NCBI GenBank assembly: GCA_910579205.1
Contig: CAJTTD010000001.1
Coordinates: 124,001-188,000 of the forward strand
From: an uncultured Christensenella sp.
GTDB taxonomy: Bacteria > Bacillota > Clostridia > Christensenellales > Pumilibacteraceae
DNA length: 64,000 nucleotides
Reading direction: 5' to 3'
This document shows, piece by piece, positions 1 through 9,188 of this stretch (positions within the stretch are counted from its first letter, which is position 1; each line of letters begins with the position of its first letter). The translations under genes and the position numbers were made by a program. The notes beneath the pieces are model-generated. The model did no database searches and was not told the DNA's origin. It saw only the letters and a list, made by a program, of their open reading frames with translations.

Positions 1-1810
1 CCGCACTTTGCACCACGCCGCCCGCGCCCTCTATCATGTCCCGCGCTTGATCTCTCGTAAGCGTGGGAAGCGTGCCCGTAAGCACGAATTTAGTACCGTT
101 AAGCGCTCCCGCCCCCGCCGTATACTTAGGGTCGATACCGAGCTTTTTAAACAGTTGCGGCTCGTTGTTGTGCGCAAAATAATCGACTATAGACTGCGCA
201 ACTATATCACCTATATCGGGCAATGCAATAAGCTCTTCGACAGTCGCTGACTTAAGAGCGTCGATCGATCCGAAATGCTCGCCGAGATCGCGCGCGGTTT
301 TTCTTCCCACGTTATCTATACAAAGCGCGTTGATAAAGTGCGGTAGATCTGCGTTCTTCGATTTTTCAACAGCAGCCAAAAAATTGGCGATCTTTTTTTC
401 CTTAAATCCGTCTATCCCGGCTATATCATCTGCTTTAAGCTCGTAAAGCTGCGCAGCGGAACGCACGGACAATTTATCGTACAACTGTTCGGCGGTTTTT
501 ATACTGACCCCTTCTATGTCCATACAGTCCTTTGCGCAAAACTGCACTATGCGCGCAACTACTTGCTGTCTGCAACCGTAATAGTTGGGGCAAAATAAGT
601 TTGCGCCTTCCTCTATCAGTTCGCTGCCGCAACAAGGACACGCTTCGGGTTTTTGAACGGGCGCGGCATAATCGCTTTGCTGCGCGACGCCCAGTATCTC
701 GGGTATAACGTCGTTGCTGCGCCTTACGAACACTCGAGACCCGACAGTAACTTGTTTTCTGCAGATATCGCCGTAATTGTTGAGAGTAGCGCGTTTTACC
801 GTAGCCCCGCACAATTCTACGGGCTCGAGTATGGCAAGCGGTGTGAGCTTACCCGTTCTTCCCACTTGCCAAACGATATCGTTTAAGACGGTTGTCGTTT
901 CTTCCGCCTCGAACTTATACGCTATCGCCCACTTGGGGAACTTGTCGGTAAATCCTAGCTCCTCGCGGGCGGCTCTGTCGTTTACCTTTACGACCATTCC
1001 GTCGATGGCAAAATCGAGCGCGCCGCGATCGACGCTTTCTATCTGTTTTATTATCTCCTCTATATCGTTGGATATAAAACACATGCCCGTTTTAAAGCGG
1101 TTGTTTTTCAGAAATTCTATCTGACCGTTTTGGGAAAACGCGCAATCTCCGTCGAGATAATTAACATTATAGAATACAACGTCGAGATTGCGTTTTGCCG
1201 TCTCCTTAACGTCGAGGTTGCGTATCGCTCCCGCTACGGCGTTACGCGGATTTTTGAGCGGCACGGCGGCTGTCTCGTTGTACTTTTCGAGCGCGCTTAT
1301 GCGCATTATGCCTTCGCCTTGAACTTCCGCAACGCCCTTAAACGGTATTTTAAGCGGCACGGAACGAATAGTGGTAACTTGTTCCGTTACGGCTTCCCCC
1401 GTCTCGCCGTTGCCGCGCGTAGCGCCGCAAACGAGTTCTCCGTCTCTGTACGTAACGCAAATAGTCAGTCCGTCGAGCTTATATTCGAGAGTGCAATCGG
1501 GCTTATGACCGAGAGCGACGGACGTTTTTTCAAACCATGCGCGAAGCTCGTCGAAGCTGTTGCATTTATCCAAGCTGTACAGTCTGCGCAAATGTTTATG
1601 CTCTTCAAACTGTTTTAACGGCTCGCCGCCAACGCGCTTTGTAGGAGAATCGGACAGCGTAACTCCGCATTGTTTTTCAAGCGCCACAAGCTTGTCGTAA
1701 AGAGCGTCGTATTCCTTATCGGACACTATCGGCTCGTCCAATACGTAATAACGGTAAGCGAGGTCGTTAAGTTCGTCCACAAGCGAGCGCATTGTTTCGA
1801 GTTCGTTCAT
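1..1810 (-). CDS. ligA: NAD+-dependent DNA ligase LigA (3' end cut by window edge)
   Basis: Seals nicks in duplex DNA during replication and repair, using NAD+ as the adenylate donor. I translated the minus strand from the ATG at 1808-1810. It starts with the ELETMRSLVDELNDLAYRYY region (Ia domain), has the adenylation motif KLDG with the nucleotidyl lysine near residue 111, an OB fold, a Cys4 zinc finger (CPCC...CPNYYGC) and helix-hairpin-helix segments. The last visible part (KFVLTGTLPTLTRDQARDMI) is the start of the BRCT domain, so only the C-terminus is missing. The gene begins one base after the stop of pcrA, the pcrA-ligA pairing usual in Bacillota, and is probably co-transcribed with it. 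Confidence 0.97.
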   Translation of the reverse strand, partial: MNELETMRSLVDELNDLAYRYYVLDEPIVSDKEYDALYDKLVALEKQCGVTLSDSPTKRVGGEPLKQFEEHKHLRRLYSLDKCNSFDELRAWFEKTSVALGHKPDCTLEYKLDGLTICVTYRDGELVCGATRGNGETGEAVTEQVTTIRSVPLKIPFKGVAEVQGEGIMRISALEKYNETAAVPLKNPRNAVAGAIRNLDVKETAKRNLDVVFYNVNYLDGDCAFSQNGQIEFLKNNRFKTGMCFISNDIEEIIKQIESVDRGALDFAIDGMVVKVNDRAAREELGFTDKFPKWAIAYKFEAEETTTVLNDIVWQVGRTGKLTPLAILEPVELCGATVKRATLNNYGDICRKQVTVGSRVFVRRSNDVIPEILGVAQQSDYAAPVQKPEACPCCGSELIEEGANLFCPNYYGCRQQVVARIVQFCAKDCMDIEGVSIKTAEQLYDKLSVRSAAQLYELKADDIAGIDGFKEKKIANFLAAVEKSKNADLPHFINALCIDNVGRKTARDLGEHFGSIDALKSATVEELIALPDIGDIVAQSIVDYFAHNNEPQLFKKLGIDPKYTAGAGALNGTKFVLTGTLPTLTRDQARDMIEGAGGVVQSA

Positions 1811-1811
1811 A

Positions 1812-4088
1812 TTATTCTCCGATAACTGTGATGGGCGCGAAATCCACCGCCAACAGCATAACGCCGCCGCGTTCGAATTCTATCTGCGCATATAAATTAT
1901 CGCCCGTTTTTTCCAATCCGATAATAGTGCCTTTGCCCAGCCTTTTGTGCATGACCTTAACGCCTACGCGATAATTGTTGCCGTCTTGCACGCGCGGCTT
2001 TTCGTCGTTATCCTTTTTGCCGTACCCGCTTTTATATGTGCGCGTATTGTCGGAAAAGCCGCGATCTCCGCCGCTATATGTATTTCCGTAACTCCTTTCC
2101 GAACGCTCGCCGCCGTAACGCGCCGCATTTCGCGCGAAACTGTCTATGCCGCGGAACGAACGCTCGGAAGAATATGCTCCGTCGCCGTAGCCTTCGGGCT
2201 TTTCCACAAGCCCGCACTCGCATAAAAATCTCGACGGTATCCTATACTGGGTCTCGCCATACAAAAACCGCGACTTGGCGTATGACAGAAATAAGCGTTT
2301 TTGCGCGCGAGTTACCGCCACGTACATAAGCCTGCGTTCTTCTTCCATATGCTCGGAATTTTCTTCGCTCACCCTCAGCGACGGAAATATGCCGTCCTCG
2401 AGCGCGACTACGAAAACTATTGGAAACTCCAAACCCTTTGCGCTGTGAACGGTAGCAAGAGTAACGGCGTTGTCGCCCGTCATTTCGTCAGTATCGCTGT
2501 ACAGCGACACCATTTGCAAATAATCGGATATGCCCGCTCCGTCATTATTTTTGGCAAAATCGCCGACCGAGTTCAACAATTCGTTTAAGTTTTCCAATCG
2601 CGATTCGTCGTCGCCCGCAAATAAACTCGATATATCCAATACGCTGTTGAGCAAATATTTAAAAAAGTCTATAACGCCGCTACAGTCCGCTTTATCCGAT
2701 AAGCATGCAAGATCATCGCCGAACGCTTGTAGCTTTGTCCTAAGCGTCGAAGGGAACGCTTCCAAGTGATACGGGCTTGTTACCGCGTCGTATACGCTCA
2801 TAGAATTTTCTCTCGTGTATGCTCGCAGTTTTTCTATGGATGCGTCGCCTATTCCGCGCTTGGGAAAGTTTATTATGCGGTACGCAGCTTCGTCGTCCGC
2901 ATGATTGGCTGCTATCCGCGCATACGCAAGAACGTCTTTGACTTCCTTACGGTCGTAAAACTTGAAACCGCCGAAAACTTTATGCGGTATTCCGTATTGC
3001 AACAAACGCTCTTCGAAATGCCGCGTCAATGCATTTAGCCTAAACAATATCGCACAGTCGGAATAGTCGTATTCCCCGTCTCTTGTCAATTCGTATATTG
3101 TGCGGATCACGTAATCGGCTTCGAATCCTTCCGTCGCCGCGCCGAAGCACATGACCTTCGCTCCGTCGCTGTTGTTTGTCCACAGCTTTTTGTCGAGACG
3201 TTGAGAATTGCCCTTTATTATCTTGTTCGCTACAGAAAGTATATTGGACGTGGATCTGTAATTTTGTTCGAGCTTATAGACCTTGCATTTAAAATCGCGT
3301 TGAAAATCGAAAATATTGGAAATAGTAGCGCCGCGCCAAGTATAAATACACTGATCCTCGTCGCCCACGGCAAAGATATTGCCGTGCTTGCCCGCAAGTA
3401 TTTTTGCTATATCGTATTGTATCGTGTTGGTGTCTTGAAATTCGTCTATATGTATGTATTGAAATTTGTTTTGAAAATACTCGCGAGCTTCGGCATTTTC
3501 TTTGAGCAAACGCAACGCTTGTATTAACAGATCGTCGTAGTCGAGCGCGTTATTGAGTTTAAGCGTTAATTGGTATTCCGAATACGCATGAGCAATGTCT
3601 TCGGCAGCGCTCGCAAATTTAAATACCTCCGCGTAATTATCTGGAGATATGCCTTTATTTTTGGCTTTGGAAATTTCGGCTAGTATGCGCTTTTGCATAT
3701 CGTCATGATACTCGTTTTCTTTGCAGATCCTCTTAACTATCGATTTGGTTTCGGAATCGCCGTATATAGTGAAATTCTTCTTGTAGCCTATACGGTCGAT
3801 AAACTGCCGCAATATTCTTACGCATGCGGAGTGGAACGTACATATCCACGCGCCGTCGGCATCTATCATATCGCCGAGACGCTCACGCATTTCGTTTGCC
3901 GCTTTATTGGTAAATGTGATCGCCAGAATATTGTAAGGCGGTACGTTCATGTCGTTTATCAAATGCGCTATGCGGTGAGTCAAAAGCCGCGTCTTTCCGC
4001 TGCCCGCGCCCGCTGTTACCAACACCGCGCCGCTCGTATCCATTACGGCATTCTTTTGTATATCGTTAAGTTCTTCCAAATTGTACAT
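1812..4088 (-). CDS. pcrA: ATP-dependent DNA helicase PcrA/UvrD (SF1A)
   Basis: 3'-5' DNA helicase for repair and for clearing replication obstacles. About 758 residues, normal for PcrA. Visible motifs in order: Q-motif region LNDIQKNAV, Walker A AGAGSGKT, DEFQDTN (motif II, DExx), GDEDQCIYTWRGA (motif III), QNYRS (motif IV) and VAVTRAQKRLFLSYA (motif VI). A Tudor-like C-terminal segment (VMHKRLGKGTIIGLE) follows, the part that contacts RNA polymerase in PcrA. The open frame extends 35 codons further upstream, but the ATG at 4088 is preferred: it has an AAAGGTGAT Shine-Dalgarno and gives the family N-terminus. It lies 13 bases after the preceding hypothetical gene and one base before ligA. 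Confidence 0.96.
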   Translation of the reverse strand: MYNLEELNDIQKNAVMDTSGAVLVTAGAGSGKTRLLTHRIAHLINDMNVPPYNILAITFTNKAANEMRERLGDMIDADGAWICTFHSACVRILRQFIDRIGYKKNFTIYGDSETKSIVKRICKENEYHDDMQKRILAEISKAKNKGISPDNYAEVFKFASAAEDIAHAYSEYQLTLKLNNALDYDDLLIQALRLLKENAEAREYFQNKFQYIHIDEFQDTNTIQYDIAKILAGKHGNIFAVGDEDQCIYTWRGATISNIFDFQRDFKCKVYKLEQNYRSTSNILSVANKIIKGNSQRLDKKLWTNNSDGAKVMCFGAATEGFEADYVIRTIYELTRDGEYDYSDCAILFRLNALTRHFEERLLQYGIPHKVFGGFKFYDRKEVKDVLAYARIAANHADDEAAYRIINFPKRGIGDASIEKLRAYTRENSMSVYDAVTSPYHLEAFPSTLRTKLQAFGDDLACLSDKADCSGVIDFFKYLLNSVLDISSLFAGDDESRLENLNELLNSVGDFAKNNDGAGISDYLQMVSLYSDTDEMTGDNAVTLATVHSAKGLEFPIVFVVALEDGIFPSLRVSEENSEHMEEERRLMYVAVTRAQKRLFLSYAKSRFLYGETQYRIPSRFLCECGLVEKPEGYGDGAYSSERSFRGIDSFARNAARYGGERSERSYGNTYSGGDRGFSDNTRTYKSGYGKKDNDEKPRVQDGNNYRVGVKVMHKRLGKGTIIGLEKTGDNLYAQIEFERGGVMLLAVDFAPITVIGE

Positions 4089-4101
4089 GATCACCTTTGT
4101 T

Positions 4102-4497
4102 TTATGCGCGGTTTCGTTCTCTGTAATACCGCTCTTTAAGCTCGCCGAATTTATTCGACAGCTCCAAGACATACCTCTGTTTAGCCGCCGCATCGAGATT
4201 TTGATAAACTTCGCCGTCTATGAGCTGACCTATGGGATTGATAGCCACTTCGTCGCTGTCTAATATGGCGCAAACTTTGCGGTACATCTTTTCGTCTTGT
4301 TCTACGGTTTTTCCGCCCGACTCCACGTCTCTGCGGAGTTTTGCGCGCACATATTCCGCCGTAGCGTAACGGGCATCGGCGTCCGATCCGTCCGCCTCGG
4401 AATAGCTCGTTTTTACCGATTCCCAATATCCCATTTTAAGCCGTTGTTTTGCTAGCCACGCGCGCTTTTTCAATTCGCCTGTTTCTTTGTATGCCAT
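4102..4497 (-). CDS. Hypothetical protein, 131 aa, upstream of pcrA
   Basis: I do not recognise the family. The chosen ATG (4497) has a strong GGAGGTGC Shine-Dalgarno; an upstream in-frame start at 4515 has none. The product is a soluble, charged, mostly helical protein with no signal peptide or membrane segment. It starts MAYKETGELKKRAW and has a Lys/Arg-rich N-terminus and a C-terminal helix (ELSNKFGELKERYYRERNR). It is followed after 13 bases by pcrA, so it probably shares that transcript. Upstream lies a TATACT extended -10 and a hairpin that abuts the ribosome binding site (separate entries). The context suggests a DNA-metabolism partner, but that is only inference. Confidence 0.75.
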   Translation of the reverse strand: MAYKETGELKKRAWLAKQRLKMGYWESVKTSYSEADGSDADARYATAEYVRAKLRRDVESGGKTVEQDEKMYRKVCAILDSDEVAINPIGQLIDGEVYQNLDAAAKQRYVLELSNKFGELKERYYRERNRA

Positions 4498-4510
4498 CTT
4501 GCACCTCCGC

Positions 4511-4543
4511 AGCAACCGAAGTAACGATTTTTAGTCGGCTGCT
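4511..4543 (-). promoter_or_regulatory. Leader hairpin next to the RBS of the 131-aa gene
   Basis: A nine-pair inverted repeat (AGCAACCGA at 4511-4519 and TCGGCTGCT at 4535-4543, one G-U pair) ends exactly where the GGAGGTGC ribosome binding site begins. It has no T-run, so it is not a terminator. It could modulate translation of the hypothetical gene and, through coupling, pcrA-ligA. Confidence 0.4.
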
Positions 4544-4559
4544 TTCATGTAATGCTTGA

Positions 4560-4568
4560 AGTATAGCA
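4560..4568 (-). promoter_or_regulatory. Extended -10 promoter for the hypothetical-pcrA-ligA operon
   Basis: On the minus strand TGCTATACT is an extended -10 element. No good -35 is visible, as is common for extended -10 promoters. Transcription would start near 4553 and give a leader of about 55 nt carrying the hairpin at 4511-4543. Confidence 0.45.
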
Positions 4569-4668
4569 TATTTTAAAGGCCAATGAATACATCGGAGCAA
4601 TATCGACCTTAAAAGACCGTAAACGACCGATTTCGCCAAATAACCGCGTATGTCGGACAGAAAAATGT

Positions 4669-5700
4669 TTACAGAATTTTTTCGGCGGCATGCAATAACA
4701 AACGCTCGGTCTTTTCCCAACCCAAACACGCGTCGGTTATAGATCTCCCGTAAGTTGTCTCCGTCGGTTTTTGATTGCCGTCCAAAATATAGCTTTCGAC
4801 CATGAAGCCCTTGATAAACTCGTTGAATTCGGCGGACGCGCGCGCGTTTCCCAATACCTCGTTCACTATGCGCGGTTGTTCAAACGGTTGCTTACCGCTG
4901 TTGGAGTGATTTGCGTCTATTATGACCGCGGGCGTTTTGAGCTTTTCGCGAAGATACATGTCGCGCAATTTCATTACGTCCTCATAATGATAATTGGATA
5001 TATTGTTGCCGTACACATCCACCACGCCGCGAAGTATTGCGTGCGCATGAGGATTTCCGTACGTCCGCACTTGCCGCTCTTTGTATTTGAATTCGTTTTG
5101 GATCTGTACCGCGTAGATAGAATTAAGCAACACGCTAAGACTGCCGTTCATTGGGTTTTTAACGCCTACGGGCACGTCGATACCGCTCGCTACGAGCCTA
5201 TGCATCTGATCTTCCGCCGAACGCGCGCCGAGGGCGGCATAGCCGAGTACGTCGTCTATATAATCGTAGTTATCGGGATATAGCATTTCGTCGGCTGAAA
5301 ACAGCCCGCTCTCGCGTATCACGCGGATATGCATTTTTCTCAGCGCGAGTATGCCCGCTTGTATATCCGTGGAATTATCGAGCGGATTGGGGCTGTGGAA
5401 CATGCCCTTATATCCTTCTCCGCGCGTCCGCGGTTTATTGGTGTATACGCGCACTAAAACATATATTTTGTCTTTTATCTTTTCCGCAGTCCGAGCGAGC
5501 CTGCAAGCGTAGTCGCATACCGCGTCCTCGTTATCCGCAGAACACGGACCAATGATAAACAGCTTACGCTTGTCCTTGCCGCTCAAAATATCTACGACTT
5601 GTTTTTCGGCTAAGGCTTTTTTTTCTTTAAGCTCTTGCGGGAACGGCTCGATACTGCGTATCTCGTCCGCCGTCATTATGTCTTTTACAAATTCAAACAT
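4669..5700 (-). CDS. aroF: 3-deoxy-7-phosphoheptulonate synthase (DAHP synthase, class I)
   Basis: First step of the shikimate pathway: condenses phosphoenolpyruvate with erythrose 4-phosphate to DAHP. 343 residues, close to the 350 of the E. coli AroF/AroG/AroH type. Visible family motifs include IIGPCSADNEDAV, RVYTNKPRTRGEGYKG (substrate phosphate binding), GVKNPMNGSL and IIDANHSNSGKQP, which holds the metal-ligand histidine. A GGAGATAAA Shine-Dalgarno precedes the ATG. I see no fused chorismate mutase or ACT domain, so feedback control, if any, would act on the barrel itself. Which amino acid inhibits it cannot be told from sequence alone. Confidence 0.95.
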   Translation of the reverse strand: MFEFVKDIMTADEIRSIEPFPQELKEKKALAEKQVVDILSGKDKRKLFIIGPCSADNEDAVCDYACRLARTAEKIKDKIYVLVRVYTNKPRTRGEGYKGMFHSPNPLDNSTDIQAGILALRKMHIRVIRESGLFSADEMLYPDNYDYIDDVLGYAALGARSAEDQMHRLVASGIDVPVGVKNPMNGSLSVLLNSIYAVQIQNEFKYKERQVRTYGNPHAHAILRGVVDVYGNNISNYHYEDVMKLRDMYLREKLKTPAVIIDANHSNSGKQPFEQPRIVNEVLGNARASAEFNEFIKGFMVESYILDGNQKPTETTYGRSITDACLGWEKTERLLLHAAEKIL

Positions 5701-5724
5701 TTTATCTCCGATGGTAAATTATTT

Positions 5725-6189
5725 TCAATCGTTGTTATTCTTCAATGCCGATCTGAGTTCTTCTCTGTTTGTCCGTATGACCGACAGTGTGGACAGTAAG
5801 AACTGTTCCGTCTCCTTGAACATGTTATCTAAGTGTGATTTTGTGCGCAAAATAAGGTTGTCGCATTGCGCATACGCATTTTCTATTATCTGCTTGGCGT
5901 CGGACTGAGCTTTTTTTACCACCTCGGACTCGGATGCCAAACGGCTGGCTTTTTCTTCCGCCGCACGTATGGTATTTTTGGCGGCAACGTCCGCATTGAG
6001 CAAGATATCCTTACGGTGTTGCTTTACATATTCCGCTTCGCTTATGGAATCGGGCAACGCCCTTGCGAGTTTATCGCAAAGGTCGCAGCAAAGATCGTAG
6101 TCGGGCTTTTTTGAAAAAAAGCCGCGAGACGTATTAAGTTCGTTGCGCAGTCTGTCTAAAATTTCGAGAGCGTCTATATGTTCTTGCAT
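5725..6189 (-). CDS. Conserved hypothetical coiled-coil protein downstream of coaD
   Basis: 154 residues, almost wholly helical, with an alanine/glutamate-rich middle (ADVAAKNTIRAAEEKASRLA) that should form a coiled coil. Proteins of this sort next to coaD in Clostridia are often auto-labelled ATPase or V-type subunit H because of that composition, with no evidence of such a function. DivIVA-like scaffolding is another possibility. It has an AAGGAGCAATC Shine-Dalgarno and overlaps the 3' end of coaD by 16 bases, so the two are translationally linked. Confidence 0.75.
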   Translation of the reverse strand: MQEHIDALEILDRLRNELNTSRGFFSKKPDYDLCCDLCDKLARALPDSISEAEYVKQHRKDILLNADVAAKNTIRAAEEKASRLASESEVVKKAQSDAKQIIENAYAQCDNLILRTKSHLDNMFKETEQFLLSTLSVIRTNREELRSALKNNND

Positions 6190-6680
6190 GATTGCTCCTT
6201 TTCGGAAGAACGCCTTCCGTATATTTCAGCCGCGATAGCCTTAGCCTCGTCCGCAACAAATCCGTCGAGCGGCGCGCCAAGCGCGGCAAGTTCGCGAACG
6301 ACGGTGGACGAAACGTCGGCGACGGACGGCGACGATACAAAAAACACCGTATCCGAACCGCAAAGTCTTTTGTATACGCTCGCAAGTTCGCGTTCGTAAT
6401 CGAGATCGCGGTTATTGCGCACGCCGCGGACAAGCACGCAATCGCCGCAACTTTTTACGAAATCGCTAAGCAGTCCGTCGAAAGAAACAACGCTTACATT
6501 GCGCATTGTCGAAACCGATCTTTTTACTATATCTACGCGATCGGCTACGCTTGCTGTGTTTTTTCCCGTTTGCTCGGCAACAGCTACGGTAACGCCGCCG
6601 AATACGGCGAGCGCGCGTTCGACTATATCCGCATGTCCTACGGTAAACGGATCGAACGTACCTGCAAACACCGCTTTCAT
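6174..6680 (-). CDS. coaD: Phosphopantetheine adenylyltransferase CoaD
   Basis: Penultimate step of coenzyme A synthesis: transfers AMP from ATP to 4'-phosphopantetheine. 168 residues, normal length. The N-terminus AVFAGTFDPFTVGHADI contains the nucleotidyltransferase GTFDPxTxGH signature with the catalytic histidine. LVRGVRNNRDLDYE matches the conserved substrate-binding strand and SSTVVRELAALG the ATP-contacting end. It overlaps rsmD by four bases (ATGA), the usual rsmD-coaD pairing. Confidence 0.97.
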   Translation of the reverse strand: MKAVFAGTFDPFTVGHADIVERALAVFGGVTVAVAEQTGKNTASVADRVDIVKRSVSTMRNVSVVSFDGLLSDFVKSCGDCVLVRGVRNNRDLDYERELASVYKRLCGSDTVFFVSSPSVADVSSTVVRELAALGAPLDGFVADEAKAIAAEIYGRRSSEKEQSCKNI

Positions 6681-7213
6681 ATATCACCTCGAGTTATGAT
6701 CTCGTACGAACTTGCGCCGAAATCTCTACGGTCTATTATACAATTTTCGGGAATATTTATCAAGTCATTTGCGCTACTATGTTCTATTATTACAATACCG
6801 CCGTCCTTTATCATTCCGTACTTGAACAACAACCGCAATGTTTCGTCCGCATACCCGCTTTTGTACGGCGGATCGCAAAACACCAGATCGAACTTATCGT
6901 TTTTCAGCAGTCTGAGCGCCTTTCGGAAATCGGAGCGCACAAGCCGCGCGTCGATCTTGAGTTTGTCGAGATTAGCCGCCGCATTGGACGTGTCGGCGTC
7001 TACGAAAACGCACGAGTCTGCGCCGCGCGACAGCGCTTCTATCCCAATCCCGCCGCTACCGCAAAATACGTCGAGACATGCAGCGTTTTCCACAGCTCCG
7101 CGCGACTCGAGCACGGAAAACAAACTACCCTTTACAAGATCGGTGGTAGGTCTTACCTCTCCGCGCGGCGACGCTATGCGCGCGCCTTTGTATTTACCCG
7201 CTATAACTCTCAT
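6677..7213 (-). CDS. rsmD: 16S rRNA (guanine(966)-N2)-methyltransferase RsmD
   Basis: Methylates G966 of 16S rRNA during 30S assembly. 178 residues. It starts MRVIAGKYKGARIASPRG, typical of the family. The SAM-binding motif LDVFCGSGGIGIEALSRGA and the catalytic DPPY (FDLVFCDPPYKSGYAD) are intact. It lies two bases downstream of the 5-formyl-THF cyclo-ligase gene and overlaps coaD by four, so it is part of a tight alr-cycloligase-rsmD-coaD operon. Confidence 0.96.
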   Translation of the reverse strand: MRVIAGKYKGARIASPRGEVRPTTDLVKGSLFSVLESRGAVENAACLDVFCGSGGIGIEALSRGADSCVFVDADTSNAAANLDKLKIDARLVRSDFRKALRLLKNDKFDLVFCDPPYKSGYADETLRLLFKYGMIKDGGIVIIEHSSANDLINIPENCIIDRRDFGASSYEIITRGDI

Positions 7214-7214
7214 A

Positions 7215-7772
7215 TCAGAAGTATATCACATCGGTTTCGGTTATGCAACGATCGAGCGGTACGTCAAAAGGCTGCGGCGTAAATTCGCAACGCTGGCAGT
7301 CGAATGCCAACCCTATTTTTACGCACTCTGTGTGCTTGCGAAAAAATTTGTCGTAACAACCCTTACCGTATCCTATGCGGTAACCTCGCTCGTTAAAACC
7401 CAAAAGCGGCGTAATGCAATAATCGAGTTTTACATCCGATGTAAAAGCCAAACATTCCTTGGGCAGATTGCCCAGCTTGTCCGCTCTGCCTTGCGAAATA
7501 AACTTGCATATTTCTATCTCACCGTCCGAAGTGTACGGCACGAACAGTTCAACGTCTGAACGCATCGACAATCGGGCAATAAGTGTTTCGGTAGACAACT
7601 CGCTGCCTATAGACGCATAGATCATCACGCTTCCGCGCACATGTTCGGCTGCCGTCAAGCAAGCAGACCGTGAGCGCCACGGTTTGTCCGTAAGCGCAGC
7701 GCGGCGGGCGGCAAGCTCGCGTCTCAACGCAGACTTGCCGTCATTACATATAAATTCTTTCGCATCGTCCAT
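7215..7772 (-). CDS. 5-formyltetrahydrofolate cyclo-ligase
   Basis: Converts 5-formyl-THF to 5,10-methenyl-THF with ATP, returning the storage folate to one-carbon metabolism. 185 residues. The diagnostic C-terminal motif LLGFNERGYRIGYGKGCYDK (substrate and Mg-ATP binding) is present, as are the N-terminal basic helix (KSALRRELAARRAAL) and IYASIGSELSTETL. The start overlaps the 3' end of alr by 29 bases. There is no later plausible start, so the overlap seems real and implies coupled translation. Confidence 0.93.
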   Translation of the reverse strand: MDDAKEFICNDGKSALRRELAARRAALTDKPWRSRSACLTAAEHVRGSVMIYASIGSELSTETLIARLSMRSDVELFVPYTSDGEIEICKFISQGRADKLGNLPKECLAFTSDVKLDYCITPLLGFNERGYRIGYGKGCYDKFFRKHTECVKIGLAFDCQRCEFTPQPFDVPLDRCITETDVIYF

Positions 7773-8757
7773 TGAAGCCCGTCAACACCTCGTAAATTAT
7801 AGTTCCGTAGCATTTAGCCAGATATTCCGCGTCCGATCTATCGGCTATCAGATACGCGAATTCTCCGACTCGACACTGCACGCCCGTAACGTCTATCATG
7901 CATAGATCCATGCAAGGCATGCCTATTATAGGACATTTCGCGCCGCGCACGCGCAGATACAACTGCTTGTCGCACCGTCTCAGACCGTCGGCATAACCGC
8001 ATCTTACTGTCGCGATCGTAGCGTCGCGATCGAGCGTGTAATCACCGTAGCCTATGTGTTCGCCGCGCGGCACACGCGAAAGCGACACTATTTTCGCGCG
8101 CACTTTCATGCAAGGATCCAATCCGTCCGCATACCCGTACATCGCTATGCCGCACCGCACCATATCGTAAAGATAACTGCCGCCAAGGTCGAGCGCCACG
8201 GAACTGTACAAGTGTCTGCGCTTATGCAAGATACGGTCTTGCGTAAGTTTGTCGAACTCGACCGACTGCGCGTATGCCGACGATATACCGCCGTATATAT
8301 GCGAATAGACCGACCACGGCACTACATTATTTGTCTTGCACACGCTGAGAATGCCGTCGAGTTTTTCCGCGTTCGCGCCCAATCTGTTCATGCCCGTATT
8401 TACCGCTACGGAAAATACTTTCTTTCCGTTTTTGAGCAAATGCTCGAGCTGAGACGCGTCGCAGACCGTAGGGATAACGTTAGTATCGTCGGACTGCAAA
8501 AACGGCGCAATTTCGCCGCCAAGCACGAGTATCGGCTTTTTTACCGTCATGGATATCGCCGCCGCCTCGTCGTACGTCGCTGTCATAAAACAATCGCATA
8601 CCGGTTCTATGTAGCTCGCCGTAGCTGCGCCGTGTCCGTATGCTTGGGCTTTAACCACGGCGCAAAAGCCGTTGCCCGTTTGGGCGCGTATACGCCTGAT
8701 GTTGTGCCTTAACCGCGAAATATCAACAACTGTCTGCATAACATATTGTTTATGCAT
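7744..8757 (-). CDS. alr: Alanine racemase Alr
   Basis: PLP-dependent racemase that supplies D-alanine for peptidoglycan. 337 residues, a little shorter than the usual 360-390. The PLP lysine sits in AVVKAQAYGHG near the N-terminus (family AVVKANAYGHG). The second catalytic base, tyrosine, is in HIGYGDYTLD, and MPCMDLCMIDVTG matches the conserved C-terminal segment. The ATG at 8757 has only a weak TAGG-like site and the next one (8739) has none, so the first was kept. It follows the ATP synthase operon by 35 bases and may be read through from it. Confidence 0.94.
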   Translation of the reverse strand: MHKQYVMQTVVDISRLRHNIRRIRAQTGNGFCAVVKAQAYGHGAATASYIEPVCDCFMTATYDEAAAISMTVKKPILVLGGEIAPFLQSDDTNVIPTVCDASQLEHLLKNGKKVFSVAVNTGMNRLGANAEKLDGILSVCKTNNVVPWSVYSHIYGGISSAYAQSVEFDKLTQDRILHKRRHLYSSVALDLGGSYLYDMVRCGIAMYGYADGLDPCMKVRAKIVSLSRVPRGEHIGYGDYTLDRDATIATVRCGYADGLRRCDKQLYLRVRGAKCPIIGMPCMDLCMIDVTGVQCRVGEFAYLIADRSDAEYLAKCYGTIIYEVLTGFNGRCERIYM

Positions 8758-8792
8758 GCCTACAAGATTGTGTTCGTGATTTTACAAGCGCT

Positions 8793-9188
8793 TCATCGAT
8801 CATCCGACTTTTTATCGCGCATCTTTTTTATAGACGCAGCAATGCCCGCTTTGGCTTTATCTATCATGCGCGCTGTCTTTGCACCGTCGAGTTCATTGAC
8901 CGAGTCGTCAGATTCATCATTAACGTCGTCGTTTGCGTAGACGCATTTTTCCGATATTATAGTTACTTCGTCGTCGCCCACGCAAATAAGTCCGTCTCCG
9001 CATATTATATCTGTTTCTATCACGGAAGTCTTTATAACTATATGCCCCGCAGACAACGCGACGATGCGCGGCATAGCGCCACGCATAAACCCCGCTTTAC
9101 CGTCCGGGGTATCTACGGATAAGTACTCTATATCGCCCGAATAAAACTCTTTTTCGGGTGTTACTATAGACAGACGAAACGTACTCAA
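8793..9188 (-). CDS. atpC: F1 ATP synthase subunit epsilon
   Basis: Central-stalk subunit that couples rotation and can brake ATP hydrolysis. 131 residues. The N-terminal beta-sandwich is recognisable (FRLSIVTPEKEFYSGDIEYL...DTPDGKAGFM) and the C-terminal helices are highly charged and acidic. The usual loop G-x-L-G-I-L-P-x-H is replaced by GFMRGAMPRIVALSAG, so this copy is divergent in the rotor-contact loop. It overlaps atpD by four bases and is the last gene of the operon. Confidence 0.93.
   Translation of the reverse strand: MSTFRLSIVTPEKEFYSGDIEYLSVDTPDGKAGFMRGAMPRIVALSAGHIVIKTSVIETDIICGDGLICVGDDEVTIISEKCVYANDDVNDESDDSVNELDGAKTARMIDKAKAGIAASIKKMRDKKSDDR

Noticed and set aside
6192..7559. 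455-codon plus-strand frame across coaD, rsmD and the cyclo-ligase
   Set aside because: It is antisense to three well-supported genes and its translation has no family resemblance.
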